64,000 nucleotides of DNA from Lepiota brunneoincarnata (GCA_023014365.1 JAEBUN010000005.1:1674001-1738000), one strand, 5' to 3'; shown: positions 12,541 through 33,500, counted from the stretch's first letter. A program made the numbers and translations. The notes: generated from the letters alone by a model not told the origin.

Positions 12541-14980
12541 TTAAAGCGGTCGTGGAGGTCCGTCGTCTAGACTTCTATGTGCTTGCAAGTCCCGTAAAAC
12601 ACTGGGGTCAACTACAGACGGTCAGTTGTTTTTGGGAATCGTCGGGGAATTTCCCAGCACATACCTGGCAAAACACTCTTGCGACGTGTATGCAGTCCAC
12701 CCTGTTCAGAGGGATGTTCCCCTACGGATGGGACTGGTCGCTGGCCGATGGATTAATAACAGTACTGTGCAACGGCTGAGTAAACCTACGTCTAGGCCAG
12801 GATCTGCCATGGGCACTCGTTCAAGACCTGACTCATCCAGGTCTCCTGGAACGTCATCAATTGAGACGGCGTTGAGCTCCATCGACAAATCCAGGATATC
12901 GTTGTCGTCTGCCACGGGCGGTGGGGGTGGTTCACGTTGAATTTCTTTATAGCCAGCTGGAAGCTTTCCACCAGGCGCATTCCTACGAGCAGCTTCACAC
13001 AAATTTTCCCAGTTGTGATACTGTTGAACGGCGTGTTCTTGTTCTCTGGGAAAAGCTCAGAACCGAGACAGTATAAGGGAAACCAGGACGCACTCAACCC
13101 TACGTTGCTTGTATTGTTGCATCGCTTCGTCGAAAAGATCGGGGTTGATTTCCATAAACAGTTTCAGAGCGTTGTACACCATGCCGTGTATTGTACTGAG
13201 GTAACGTGAGCCTACAAGTGAAACGGACTCTGAGAACACTCACCGGTTCCAGTGCGCCTTAGAGTTATTGTACAGGGCAGGAAAAACGATAGGAAGAATG
13301 ACAGCGAGGTTGTCACTCATCAAGTTAACCACATAGTCATTGTTCCAATACAGTAACGCTCGTTCGGCCACCTGAAAGTGCTGACTGTTGATACACCGTG
13401 CCAGCTGAGTAAAGAGTGAGGTTTGGATTTTCTGAAATTCGCTGGGATCGGTGACATCGAGCACCTCCTCGACCTCGTTGAGGAACATGACTTCCTTGGG
13501 GGAGTTGACCTTGGGCCAAAACTTGAGAAGCCCCATCATGACTTCCTCTGCCAGCGCTGGATCCTTTTCTAGGAATTGTACAACACAATAGGCCAGTTGG
13601 GGATGGTACAGGGACAAACTCTTGACCTTGTGCAAGGGAATGAGAACACGGGTCAGGAAGGTCTTGTGCTCCTCCTTAAGGGGAAGAGCAAAGCCATTGA
13701 TGATAGACCCTAGAATTTCGAGAAGTTCGGCGATGCCATTATGACGTTCGGTCTCGTAGATAAAGTGAAAGAAGACATTGTTAATGGAGCGGCGGATGAA
13801 AGCACGAAGGTTGAGGAATTTGCCATAGATACGGTGTAGTGTAGTCTTGAGAAAATCCCTTTCGCGAGGATCTTCAGAGTCAAAAAGTTCGAGGAGATTG
13901 AGCACGAAGGATTGGTCAATGTAGCGTTTTGCAAGGTTTGTGTTGAAGTCGGGGCTCTCGACAAAGCGAAGGAAGAACTCGTAGACAATCTGCAAATGCG
14001 GCCAGGCGAGCTCAAGCACGGGCTCGTCTTCCTCTGGGTCAAATGCATCACCGGTTGGATTGACGGGAGGAGGAATTGAACGGAACAGGTTGGCCGCGAA
14101 CTGATGAGATTTTAATTTTAAAAAAAGGGATACCGAAGTATGGAGATAACACACCATATTGACAACTTCAGGATAGACATTCTCCGTGATAACGCCACGT
14201 TGTGTGGTGATATACTCGAGCATCTCGTGAAGAGTCTGTGCCTTGATTTGTTTGCCCTTGAGTTCTGCACTCGCGTCGTTGAAATCAAAGAGAACGCGAC
14301 ACTGGTGTAGCTTCCTGATGAAAAGCTGGGGACGTTCATTGGGAGGCGTCTCTGTACCAGCCAGGTCAGTGAACATGAAGAATGGTTCGGAGAAAGACGG
14401 ACCCATGAAGGGGGGAAGCCGTTCAATTTCAACCCTCTCAGTAATGACGAAACGACTGCTACGTTGTTTGCGGGGAGGCTTGCCAACAATGGGAATGGTG
14501 TCCTTGGGCGGCTGATTCGGGCGCAAACCCCTAGTAGTGCGGGGAGGAGTCACACTGCCGAGATCGAGTCCAACCGGATGTCGCTCTGGAGTCGTGGCAA
14601 TGTGACGGGGGGAATCAGAAGAAGGATCTGAGCTGACGACGACTATAGGAGGAGCGGGTGAAGTATTGTCAGTGGACGACCTGCGATCCGGGGTGGAGTG
14701 GGTTGAAGAGGCAGGGGAGCGGTTTGAAGAAGAGTTGGCGGTGTAGTTTGTGGTTGGGTGGTGGTTTGTGGTAGGAGTGGGACCGCCTGGAGGCGGCAGA
14801 GGCTTGGTGGTATTTAGAGGCGGTGGCGGTGGAGCAGTAGGAGGGGTGGCATTGGGGAACTTGACCTCCTTCTTGGAAGTGTTTGAATCCTGGATGCTCC
14901 TTCTGCCGAGCTACAAGAGTTGAGTGTACGCGTAGGAAATGGAGGGGTAGACTGACAAAGGTTTTCTTGATATTTTTCAT
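12541..14980 (-). CDS. RTS1: PP2A regulatory subunit B56 (B-prime)
   Basis: This is the B56 subunit that targets protein phosphatase 2A. In yeast Rts1 acts in cohesin protection, septin dynamics and stress signalling. The protein starts MKNIKKTF at 14980, then crosses an intron into a Pro/Ser/Thr-rich disordered N-terminus (about 14900-14520). The HEAT-repeat B56 core runs from about 14420 to 13060 ([56 protein letters not shown]). The C-terminus needs two introns, one ending just before about 12710 and one at 12612-12664 (53 nt). Joining them gives the conserved end [16 protein letters not shown], and the stop is TAA at 12541-12543. Without those joins the frame would stop early near 12706. 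The family match is very strong and the start is good. Confidence 0.95.
12544..14980 (+). other. Antisense strand of RTS1: no gene seen
   Basis: Open frames on the plus strand here, such as 12626-12940 and 14243-14515, are complements of the conserved B56 exons. They carry no independent features. Confidence 0.6.
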
Positions 14981-15193
14981 GCCTGTACAGAGTATGATAC
15001 GGAGGAGGACAGTCCTCAAGCTGACCAGCACAGTGGGATGGCGTCAGCGTCGTCTGGACCGGTGTGCGCACGACGGGAATCGATGGAGGACAGAAAGCGA
15101 GCGTGACAGTGACAGTGACAGATGCGACGTGACCAGCAGGGTTGGGGGGGTTGACACAGTTGTTGTCGTTGTGTCCTGTTGCAGAGAAGGGCT

Positions 15194-16356
15194 ATGGCTG
15201 GTGAGTCGTCCTATCCTCATCGCCGACAACACTGACGCCGTCCAGCTATCTACGCAGTGTACACGTCTCCAAACCACCCTCCAATTCCAAACCACCTCCC
15301 CACCCTCATTGTCACGCCTCATGGCCAGCCCACCAACATTCTCTATTCCTATCTCCACACAAATTATGCAAGTTGCTCCTCTTGCTTGATCCTTTTGATC
15401 CACACTCACCCCCGATTCAGAACACAGAGAACTATCCTTCTTACTCCCTCCCCCCAGGGTGATCTCTGCGTCGCAAAGCTCTTCCCACCCCGCCGCGATC
15501 TCAGCAAAGCCTCCGCATCTGACCCAGGTCACACCGCATCCTCCTCCTCCCGTGTAGTCCGCTGTGAAGCCTCACGCAACCTCAAATGGACCATTGCTAA
15601 CACTGGTGTCATCTCCCCCATCTACAAACTTTCCTTACCCTCCCCAGATTCCCCGGATCTCCCCCTCTTCCAGATCTCAAAGCCCAATCCGAATGCCGCC
15701 TTCTGGAGCATGTTCTATTTCGCCTATGCCGGCCACAATATCCCCCCTAAACGCATCGAGTTTGGCAAGATTCAGAAGAATCCTCCTGGTCCAAATGGCG
15801 GTGGCACGAGGATCAGTATCACAGGCAAGACTCCCGAAGAAAAGGCTGTCTGGCAGACACTCGGTGAAGGAAATGAAGACTGTGTAGAGTGGGTCGTCCT
15901 CTGTGCCGCCCTCAACCTTCTTGAGTATGGATTCTCGACTTCTATAATTGTTCCCACAGCTAACGTTACCCCAGTGATGAAATTATCAAGGCAGCAGAAA
16001 AGAACGGAGGCTCGGGTGGCCGATCTGCTCCCGTCACCCTCCGCGACCCGGGACCATCTACCGCTGCGTCACCACGACCCGCCGCCGGACCAGCACCACC
16101 GCAGCAGCAACAACGCCCACATCCACAACACTCCAATTCTTTACTTTTACCAGCCAACCGTGGCCCCCCCCCACCAGGAGGCTTTCCACCGAACGGTCCT
16201 GGTTTTGCCGGTCCTCAGCAGAGCTATGTTCCCCCTCCTGGTGCACATCCGCGATCGCCTGGCCCGCCGCCTGGCCAAGGCTATCCTAACCCTCGTCCTC
16301 CAGCACCTGGTCAACAGCAGTCTACCCCGACTGCTGCCCAACCTCGGAGATTCTAA
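15194..16356 (+). CDS. Conserved fungal proline-rich protein, function unknown
   Basis: Four exons were joined: 15194-15200, 15246-15367, 15458-15924 and 15975-16356. The first intron (15201-15245) follows only seven coding bases, giving MAAIYAVYTSPNHPPIP. The second (15368-15457, 90 nt) starts GC-AAGT and ends CCCCCAG. Removing it joins LHTNY to GDLCVAKLFPP, but its length is a multiple of three, so an unspliced read stays open. The central domain (about 15560-15920) is globular and aromatic-rich (KWTIANTGVISPIYKLSLP; FWSMFYFAYAGHNIPPKRIEF; GEGNEDCVEWVVLCAALNLL). The fourth exon restores DDEIIKAAEKNGG and then gives a Pro/Gln/Gly-rich disordered tail ending QPRRF. I recall similar proteins across basidiomycetes but no function. 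It is divergent from RTS1 across 213 bases. Confidence 0.85.
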
Positions 16357-16670
16357 CATCTCTCTCTGTTTCGGGATACCCTGTTTGTGCATTTCCTATT
16401 CTGGTCCTTGACAACCGTTCAGACGTTTGACTCAAGTTGGTTGTTGTACATATTACTTATACCTTGCCTTACTCCTTCAAATTGTCAGCTGGCTGGCTGG
16501 CTTCGTTGCTGCTGTTCCTTATCTCTCTCCCTCGGTGAGACAATGTGCCCACCATAATGGTAGTAACGTGTATATAGCCTTGTACGAATAAAAGAGCTGT
16601 GTCTACTTACATGCCGTGAGGATACGACGGCCTCTCTTTCTAACCGGGTGTAATGGAGACGAGAGTAATC
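16357..16670. other. Convergent 3' region
   Basis: This is 314 bases between the stop of the proline-rich protein (+) and the stop of citrate synthase (-). It presumably contains both 3' UTRs. An AATAAA on the plus strand near 16588 is a possible polyadenylation signal. No gene is seen. Confidence 0.5.
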
Positions 16671-18674
16671 TTACGACTGGCCTTTAACAAGCTTCTCGAG
16701 CACGTCTATCGAGACAGCTGTGATCGGCGTTAGTGGTAATGAAAGAGTAGTAAATCAAGTAGAACAAACATTTGGGCCTCTCCAAAGGCAAACCGAGAGC
16801 CCTTGCCCAGACAAGCTGAGTGAGGGCACCCAAAGCACGCGAACACCGAAAATCACGGTATAGTACTGTCGCCAGGGGCATCAGTATGGAGGCTGGATAT
16901 GATCAATACAGTATCGACTACCAACCTTGAATTCAGTGAGACCATAGTGGTATAAGACGCAACCTGAGGTGGCATCAACGTTGGGGTAGGGGTTCTTTGT
17001 CTGCGTAACCATTCAGCCAAACGATATCTCACCGAAAAAAGGCGATCACGAACCTTCCCATGTTCCTTGAGGACATCAGGAGCGACCTCAAAGGTCTTAT
17101 TGACAAGTTGGATAATAGGAGACGCCTTTAACTCAGGCCGGGCCTGACAAAATTCCTGAAGGGCGATGAAACGAGGATCCGGGTTCCTGAGCACACCATG
17201 GCCATAACCAGGTACCACTTGACCATTATTGAGAGTCTCCCAGAGGTAGCCTTTGATATTCTCATGAGTGATATTATCGCCGATTTCCTTTTGCATAGCG
17301 AGTTGCCAGCGTAGGACTTCCTGGTTTGCAAGACTGGCGGAGGTGGCATAAGGGTCAGCATCGAAAGTAAGATCGCGGAGAAATCGTACCCATGGAGAGG
17401 TCCAGCGAGGGCAAACAGGGCAGCAGAATAGGCCAAGTAGGGATCGGAGAGGGTAGAGCCGACAAGATCTGAAGGAAAATCACATGTCATTCCAGCATCG
17501 TCTATGAAAAAGGACATCACTTACGAGCGGAGTGAGCAGAAGCGTTACCACCCTCGTGGTCCCCATGAAGGGCAATATAGAGACGAAGGTACTCAGTTAA
17601 GCTGTGGTTGCTCCCGTACCCTAAAAGCCTGGTGTAGTTGCCTACAGCCAAGAACGTCACTAACTTGACCCAGACTTGAGTACCCAGCATACTAACCAAC
17701 AAGGTCCAGATTTCCATCGATGGCTGGAAGCTCATTGCCAGGCTTGTAGACATTGCGGTAGATACGAGCAGCAAGTGCCGGGAGGCGGGCAATAAGAGTC
17801 AGGCAATCCTCGAGGGTATGCGTCCAATACTCGGACTTTTTCATGCCATTTTCGTATGCTGCCTGGAATTGACTGTCATGGTTGAGAGCAGCCACGCCAA
17901 CACCTAACTGGGTCATTGGATGCAAAGTTGGTGGCAGACTAGATACCCCAACTTGATTCAGCGAGCTAGACATGCAACAAATCGGAAACAAACGAGTCGA
18001 TGAGCCCCTCGATAAACTTGGGCAGTTCTCCCTTTTCAGCAAATTCCCTGGAGAGTTCGCGGGTTTGCTCGGGTGTAGGGACCTGACCTGTCAGGAGAAG
18101 CCAGAGCATACTTTCGGCGATGATCTCCTTGCCACCGGGGGCGGGCGGGAGGACTTTTTGGCAGTCCGGAATAGAGAGGCCATGGAAGCGGATACCCTGA
18201 ATAATAATCAGAAGCAGGATGCGTCGAGCATGGATCACCGACCTCAGTGGGGTCAAGGACGGAGGCTTCCCAGAGCATCGACTTCAACCCTCGCATACCA
18301 CCAATGATGTTCTCAACCTGTTTGAAGAATTAAATACTGTGCTACGAGTGTCGCAGCGGCGCCGCCCACCTTGACATCACCAACGACGGTCTGGGAGTGT
18401 TCGGCTTTCTGAACGACTTAGCATGCAGCTTTGTTGGCGCTCCACAAATTCAGATTGAACTCACAAGTTTCTTAAGCTGCTCCTGCTTTGCGGGAATGAC
18501 CTCTTTCAAGGTCTCACGAAGGGACTGGGTAAGAATATCAAAGGATAAGCCTTGGCCGCTGCGAGATGGCCCCTATTAGTAAAGTGATATCACCTTGGTC
18601 GACGCGAATCTCTTGGGAGGGGCCGAAACTGAGGCCCCACGAAGTAACGACTTGGAAATACTTCGGACAAACAT
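16671..18674 (-). CDS. CIT1: Mitochondrial citrate synthase, with an apparent 1-nt frameshift near the 3' end
   Basis: It condenses acetyl-CoA and oxaloacetate to citrate in the mitochondrial matrix. The N-terminus ([17 protein letters not shown]) is basic and Ser-rich, as a matrix presequence. Exon joins reproduce the family throughout: [50 protein letters not shown] (catalytic His region), [22 protein letters not shown] (second catalytic His) and YPNVDATSG (catalytic Asp). After YYTVIFGV the frame must shift by one base at about 16842 to continue as [24 protein letters not shown]. Without the shift the protein ends in about 35 unrelated residues and loses the ERPKS segment that supplies an active-site Arg. 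The last exon would read [15 protein letters not shown], with TAA at 16671-16673. The border of the first intron near 18590 is uncertain. Everything else is intact, so a sequencing or assembly error is the simplest explanation. Confidence 0.93.
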
Positions 18675-18855
18675 CAGGACACGAAAGACCACGGCAATGA
18701 GAAAGCGTTGGGGAGAGTTTACCGACCCTCCCCGGTTATATCGTGCCACTGAAATTACATAGCTGCCGTTTCCGTGTCTTATGTAATCCAATGGCTCGCC
18801 AGCACATCCAAGGACTGAACACGTCGACCGTTGCAATACTCTTACTTCCTCCCCC
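18675..18855. promoter_or_regulatory. Short divergent promoter CIT1/SEC66
   Basis: Only 181 bases separate the citrate synthase start (-) from the SEC66 start (+), so the two genes must share their upstream region. It contains an ATTGG word near 18785-18793 (minus-strand CCAAT) and no second gene. Confidence 0.5.
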
Positions 18856-19696
18856 ATGGCGTCCGTCCTGGTCCCCGTCGTGTACATCATAATCGTCTTT
18901 GGTGGCCTCTTCGTATTCAGTCACTTCTACCGCAGACACACCTCCAGTACGTCTTCCTCCTCCCAACCTATATATAATTCATTTAACCTTTGGATTCACA
19001 GAACAAACATTCGACCCTTATTTCCCTTCGCATCCAGAACGTAACGCGTACATCACACTCCTTCAGCGAACCGACCCACCCGCTTCGGATGCCCTTCTTA
19101 AATCTGCCCTCGTTCGTCGCGCTATGGCCGACGTCCAGCGCGTGCTGAAAATCCGTGAAGACAAGCCCGCTCTCCAAGGTCTCCTGCAGAAAGGTTCAAT
19201 AGGCGACGACCTATGGAACAGCCTTTTGGCCGCAGAAAAAGAGCTAGAAGCGGAAATTATGGAAGTGGTGGCGGAGGCAAACTCCTTTGTTGAGGGTTGG
19301 GGTCAAGTTATCTTCCCGACCGCCAATGAGATGCTCGCAAATGAGAAAATGCGTGCATTATTCGAGCGCACTGCCGAGGCCAAGTCTGAAATTGGTGCGT
19401 CTGCACTCTCTTCCCCCCATTGAGCTGTTCTTTAACAAGTCTCCAGAACAAAAATACGGGGTGAAGGCAAAGCCTGAAACGACGCCTGCGGCCTCTTCGG
19501 TAACATCTTCGTTTACCAGACCCACAAATGGCCTGCCCACCCCCTCTACCCCTAAAACAGGTGTCGACAGCGTAGGATCGAGCGATGGCGAACCGACTGT
19601 TTCAAGACTTTTAAGAGGCGTAAGCGGGTTCCCGTTTATATCCTTTTTCCAGCTCACCATCTCGTTCAGGGCAAAAAGAATCAGAAACACAAGTAG
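18856..19696 (+). CDS. SEC66: ER translocon subunit Sec66/Sec71
   Basis: Sec66 (Sec71) is the membrane anchor of the Sec62/63 subcomplex for post-translational import into the ER. The N-terminus MASVLVPVVYIIIVFGGLFVF is a single membrane segment followed by basic HFYRRH. After an intron at 18947-19001 comes the family's cytosolic domain (TFDPYFPSHPERNAYITLL; LLKSALVRRAMADVQRVLKIREDK; GSIGDDLWNSLLAAEKELEAE; GWGQVIFPTANEM). A second intron (19395-19446) joins EI to EQKYGVKA. The 3' end is less certain. A third intron from about 19561 to 19651 gives a Lys-rich end (GKKNQKHK) with TAG at 19694-19696, whereas reading straight on gives a longer unrelated tail to 19850. It is convergent with the deubiquitinase copy A. 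Confidence 0.9.
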
Positions 19697-19887
19697 ATAC
19701 TCCCACCCGCCGATCTATACCGCTCGTCGACACTTGTACAGTCTAGCCCTAATACTATACGGTGTATTCAAGGGATCTCAGGTTATTTTGTCCAACAGAG
19801 AGAAAGTAGGATCGATGAGTTACATAAGGCGTGAACAGAAGAGTAACTGAGTTCTACAGGGACTATCCAGGGGCCTAAAATAGTCCC

Positions 19888-24074
<4,187 letters not shown>

Positions 24075-25395
24075 CAGGAGTGTTTTCTTTGTCTGAAGGC
24101 TGCAATTAGTGAACGGTCTGGACCATCGAGGAAGGCACAACAAACCGCTGATAAACTACACTACTGAGATCGCTCGGTGAGCCAATATATAAGCTTACGG
24201 AACTGATAGTCGTCAGAGGTGTGACTGATGGCATCTGCCATCCCTGGTTGTGGGGAGCCAAGCTCCATAACTCAAGTACTCAGAGACGGCGGGCAGCCAG
24301 GTCATAGTTACATTAGGTTCCATTAGTCCTTCGCTCGCCACAGCCAAGTAGAGGGTGCACTTTCGTGAAATAGATAGCTTAGCTCCAGATCGCCATCTCT
24401 GATTGCATCGCATTGTTTCGGGGAGCTCCAGTCGACAGACTGGCCATCGGGGGCACCTCTGGCACTATCGTTCGATGAACTCGAAAATAAATACGCGCCC
24501 CGCTCACAGTAAAATATGTCACCATCCTTCATATCTTTTTTGCGCTTGGAGGGGGGTATGGAAAAGTCACCGTTCGATGTTCAACCTCGAATTTTTAAGA
24601 GGATGGCTCCTGGCATTTCAATAGAACAGTTCCTACACTCGCCGGTGCGTTGGGCCCTCTTTGTTCGGAGTGTGATGCATATACGTATCAGACTCCATTG
24701 GAGAACTCGTCCACCTCATATCAGGGTGACGCCTGCCACGGGTGTCTATGAACACAAGTCCGCCCCCTCCCCTCCCCCTTGTTGGCCAGCGGGAAGAACC
24801 TGCAAATAGAACATATGGAAGTCGAGGCCGGAAACGAACTTTATTTAGAGGCTCCGTCAAAGCGGTTGCGAAGATAGCCCTGTCCTTACTCAAAACAAGG
24901 GATCTTTAAGGCCCTCCGTACCCTCCCAGAACGAGAATGCGGAACCCTGAAGAGAACCTTGCTGCTACCTTTGACCGACTTGCAAAATGTGTGGACAGCA
25001 TACCCACTCAAGTGTCGGCAGAGCGTAAAGGGACACCATTCCAAGCCAACACAATATTCATACTTCCTTTGAATCCCATTAATCAAAATTTCAACAATCC
25101 GTTCGGAGGGCTCATCTTGGTTTGCAGCAAATGCGGGGATTTAGTGATTAGTGATTGATTCTTGAGGCCAGTGGAGAGAGACAGAAGGCAGATCCTCACT
25201 TGCTGACCGATGGCCGTGGGTCGAAATTTCTTCAGCCGACCCTTAATATGTATTCGTAGGGGGAAAGGGAATAGGTACAGGACATTATTGTGTTGAACAG
25301 CACATGGGAAGAGAGTACAGTGATGGTAGAATCGAGAAATAACATGAGATGTAAACTGAATAGCGCAGGGCTAAAAAGTAAGAGGGGGGACTCAA
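24075..25395. other. 1.3-kb spacer between the tandem deubiquitinase genes
   Basis: It holds the promoter side of copy A and the 3' side of copy B. Weak open frames are present: minus 24323-24532 (begins MKDGDIFYCERG) and plus 24937-25158 (MRNPEENLAATFDRLAK, ends CGDLVISD). Neither shows a known domain nor clear splice sites. One may be a first exon of copy A or an orphan remnant. I do not call a gene. Confidence 0.4.
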
Positions 25396-29681
<4,286 letters not shown>

Positions 29682-30554
29682 GTTGTAGCCCATATGAGAG
29701 GGAGTGACGAACCATTGATGACCACGCCGTAGAGTGGTGTTGAGATTGGTCGGCGGGTGAAGGCGGTCGGAATATAATCTATAAAAGTGAGAAGGCTGAT
29801 CTTGAGAAGGGAAATGGTGTCCGTGCTTGGCTTGTGTGAAGCGACACTTGATACGGAGTGCCTTACTCATACGTCTGAGGGCACACTCGCAGCACCGGCG
29901 GCTGTTGCCGAGTAACGGCTATCTCCGGCCGGAGGGGGTATATATACGGTGCAGTCCTTGTTCTCCTCGACTTTGTTATCCTCGCAACTTGGAATTCTCA
30001 CTTCGCGCGTGTATTTTGTTAAGTGTCTCGTGTCTTTGTTCTTGTCAGCCACACAACCCTTAAATTGTCTCGACAGGGAGAGTGTTTCTTCAGCAGCTTC
30101 GTCGCTGTCCTACTGTCGTGTAATGAGTCAAAGTTGTGTAAAATCAACAACTAGTGATACAGCGTTCCATGTTGATTTCGTTCTGAGGTTGACTTGGTCT
30201 GCTTCACTTGCAATGCCCTCGTGGTTGTCGATAGCGATGTCGGATTCCCGTCTCTGTCGAATGCCAGCAGGTTGGCATACACCATACACCGTACTATACA
30301 TACACTTGTAATATGGACCAGAGCAATAGACGGGGTTTATTGCGCGCTCCGTCAGACTCGTGCAAATGCCATGTTTTTCTGTTGGGTGACCAAAAAGGGT
30401 AGTAACCACTCCGGCTTCGCCTCATGGGCGCAAAGCCATCTATGACCCACCCGTTTCATGGTCGGCGCGCCATACCTTTCTCGACCACCTCAACACGAAA
30501 AGCTAGAGCAGGCCTCATTCATTCCTTTTCCCATATCTATTGTGAAGCTTCTGG
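29682..30554. promoter_or_regulatory. Divergent intergenic region between UBP15 copy B and the large disordered protein
   Basis: About 870 bases separate two divergent starts. A strong TATATATA element at 29937-29946 sits next to a GC-rich palindrome (CTCCGGCCGGAG, 29923-29934). Small frames at 29949-30311 (+) and 30128-30409 (-) have no recognisable features. Confidence 0.45.
29923..29946. promoter_or_regulatory. GC-rich palindrome plus TATA box
   Basis: The 12-base perfect palindrome CTCCGGCCGGAG is followed by GGGG and TATATATA. It lies about 70 bases upstream of the in-frame ATG at 29870 on the minus strand. It may be the core promoter of UBP15 copy B. Confidence 0.5.
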
Positions 30555-33500
30555 ATGAAGAGTTTCTTCCAGCGTCTTCATGATAGCCAGCCGGGCACAT
30601 CGAGATCTAGAATCAAGGATGCCTCGTACAAACAATGGATGCCTTCATCCAAACCGGAAAAAGACCGTGGACAACCGTCTAACGGTGCTGAATCTAGTGC
30701 TAATCCTTATACCAAGCTACACACAACCAGGACCGATGCATCCCGCCCAAACGATTTACCCTATGTTGATGCCCTTGGCCGTGTCACTACGGACTACGCT
30801 ACTCGATTTTCCACTGTCCCAGGCCTTTCAAGCAGCCGTAACGCACAAAAAAGTGCTCCCCTCTCGCAGCTTCATCCAGCAGGCCCATCTAAGGCTCATC
30901 CCCCGAAGCCTCCAGACAATGTCAAAGATGATGCCAAACCCCCCGTGAAGCGGGAGAACACTCCGGAGGTTTCTGGAAACGAGAAAGATGCCCCAGTCCG
31001 TGTGAAGGCCGACCGGCCAAGCCGATTAGGCAAGGCTGCTACCTCATCTGCTTCCCAACAACACCCGATTTGGATTCCCCCAGACTCACAGGTATCATCT
31101 AACGAGAAAGGGAAGAAGAGGGATAGGCCGCGCGAGCATGGACCAGGCCGTGAGATGGAAGGGAATGAACGCCGGCGAGTAGAAGCAAAGGAAAAGGAGC
31201 GAGGCACCAAGGAGCCCCGCCGAGATCGAGTCGGAAGAAACAAGGCGAGGGAGGTCGAGAAGAAGCAACAGGAAGGGGAACCACACGACAGGGATTTCAA
31301 GGATTATAATCAAATACGTGAGAGAGAGTGGCGAGAGAGGGAGCGATTCGTCAGAGAACGGAGAGAAAGGGATAGAGAAGGGAAGGAGAGTGGCAGGGAC
31401 AAGGACAAGGAGTGGGAATCGGAACAACCAGAAAAAGAGCAGAAACAGAAGGAACATCTAGACAGGGATGTTAAGGAGAGGCAACAGCGGGAGAGAGAGA
31501 GAGAAGAACGAGAAAGGGAGCGAGAACGGAGAGAAAGAGAACAGCAGGAGAGGGAACAGCGAGAAAAAGAGCGCAGAGAAAGAAGGGAAAAAGAACACCA
31601 GGAGAGGCAGAGACGGGAAAAAGAACGGCGAGAGCAGGAGCAGCTGGAGAGGGAACGCAGAGAGGAAGAACGACGGGAACGAGAACAAAGGGAACGAGAA
31701 CGCAGACAGGAGGAGAAGTGGGAAAGGGAGCAACGAGAGATCGAGCGTAAATATCGAGAACGGCTACAAAAGGAGGCAGAACGCAAACAAGCAGAGCAGA
31801 AGGAAAGAGAACGCGACCGAAAGGAGCAGCGGGACTCTGAACGCAAGGAGAAGGAACTGCAGCGAAAAGAATTTGAACGCGATCCGCGGGAGCTGGATCT
31901 ACTCCAAGTCGAACGTGAGAGGCAGGAGCAGAGGAAGAGAGAGAGAGAGCTATGGGAGGAGCAACTTGAAAGAGACCGCGAAGAAAGGGATCGCCGCTGG
32001 CGAACCGAAAGACTTCATGATAATCCCGAGCTTCGTCTCACCGAAATCGGAGCCGCCGTCAAACACACTTCACGGCCAAGAAATAAAGATCGAACGGAGG
32101 GTATAATCGGGTCTGACAGGGAACAGGGAAAAACGTCGGAATCGGACAAACGTCAAGCAGCTCATGTTCCTCAAAATGCCACCCCGCCATCGAGGCCGGA
32201 TCGCGGGATCCAAGATGGGGAGAATATTCGGTCTACCGAGCTCGTGAAAAATCAGCACTCGTACAATGGTGTGGTAGACCCTCTCAGTACCGAGCGGCAA
32301 AGTCGCAAGCATACCACCCGAGAAGATGGACATGCGTCTGAGGTGCCTCTTCTAGTTCTCAGATATTAATTTGTAGCTAACTGCTGTATATAACAGGCTT
32401 CACAACGCGTTCTGCCTGCCACCACTCTCCACGATTCTACTAGACGTAATGGGATCGTTCCGGAACCGGCGAGAAACCCCATACATTCCTCATCTCAACC
32501 TCATCGGGAAGCCCACACGCTGGCACCGCCCACGACAATAATACTCACTCCGCATCTTAGTAGCGCTCCTAGTCGTGTCATGTCGCCGGCACCCCCCGGC
32601 CCAGGGGCTCCCTCGACTGCAACAGTGGGATTGGTTCCATCTGTTATACATGCCTCCGGTTGCGTACCCCGTGACAGCTCTAATCTGGAGGGCCGTTCGA
32701 CTGGAGAACTTACACAAATTGCTCATTCAAATCACCTTACAGCGTCCTTATCACGCCCTGAGCTTCTTCCACAGGAGCTTCATCGGGCCGCCGTCGCTAC
32801 AACAAAAGAAATTTCTAATCCGGGTCACACCTCATCCCGTGCTGCACCTCCGGATCCTCCTGTACAGGACAGTCTCCCCACGGTGATAATAACACAAAAC
32901 ACATATTCGAATCACTCCTCGGTCCGCCCCCCGCCCCCGGATCCTTCCGCGCTGGGTGGTCGTTTTCTTCCAGTATCTATAACCTCGCAGGGTCACTCTT
33001 CGCCATCTGGAGCTGTTCCTCCCAATCCACCTGCCCGTGAGACTTCTGGGCCAAGTGACGCATTAACCTACACCCTACCTCCCGATCCCCCTGCTCAAGA
33101 AGGATACCCACTTGCAAAAGTGGCAACCCAAGACCCATACGCAGCTGCCCATGCTCTACTCCCTGCCCAGGAGGGTCATTCTTCAGGAGCAAGCCTTTAT
33201 CCTGCCCGCAATGCCGAATTTTCTGCCCAGCAGAACAGCTTGACCACAGCGGCACCGCTACCCCAAGGTATACACACAGGGGTTCCTTCTCACAATGTTC
33301 TTCTTGAGCCCCAGGGTCATCAAAAGTATCCGGCAGTTAAAACCCCATCCGCTGGTAATCCTCCGGCTCGTGTGGAGGTCTCTAACCCTTCATCTGAAGA
33401 GACCATGGAAAGTGACTTGTCTGATCCAAATATTGTCACTGACCCTTTTTTAGACTCTCAGTTATGACACCCGAGAGAGCCGGAATCAAGCACGCACTAG

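Noticed and set aside
15044..15532. 162-codon minus-strand frame opposite the proline-rich protein
   Set aside because: It overlaps the conserved exons of the plus-strand gene and has no recognisable sequence.
24323..24532. Minus-strand frame MKDGDIFYCERG in the deubiquitinase spacer
   Set aside because: Overlapping alternative frame, no domain, and no splice path to copy A that keeps its frame.
31310..31846. 178-codon minus-strand frame rich in Ser, Arg, Leu and Phe
   Set aside because: A by-product of the purine-rich repeat encoding the Glu/Arg helix on the other strand.
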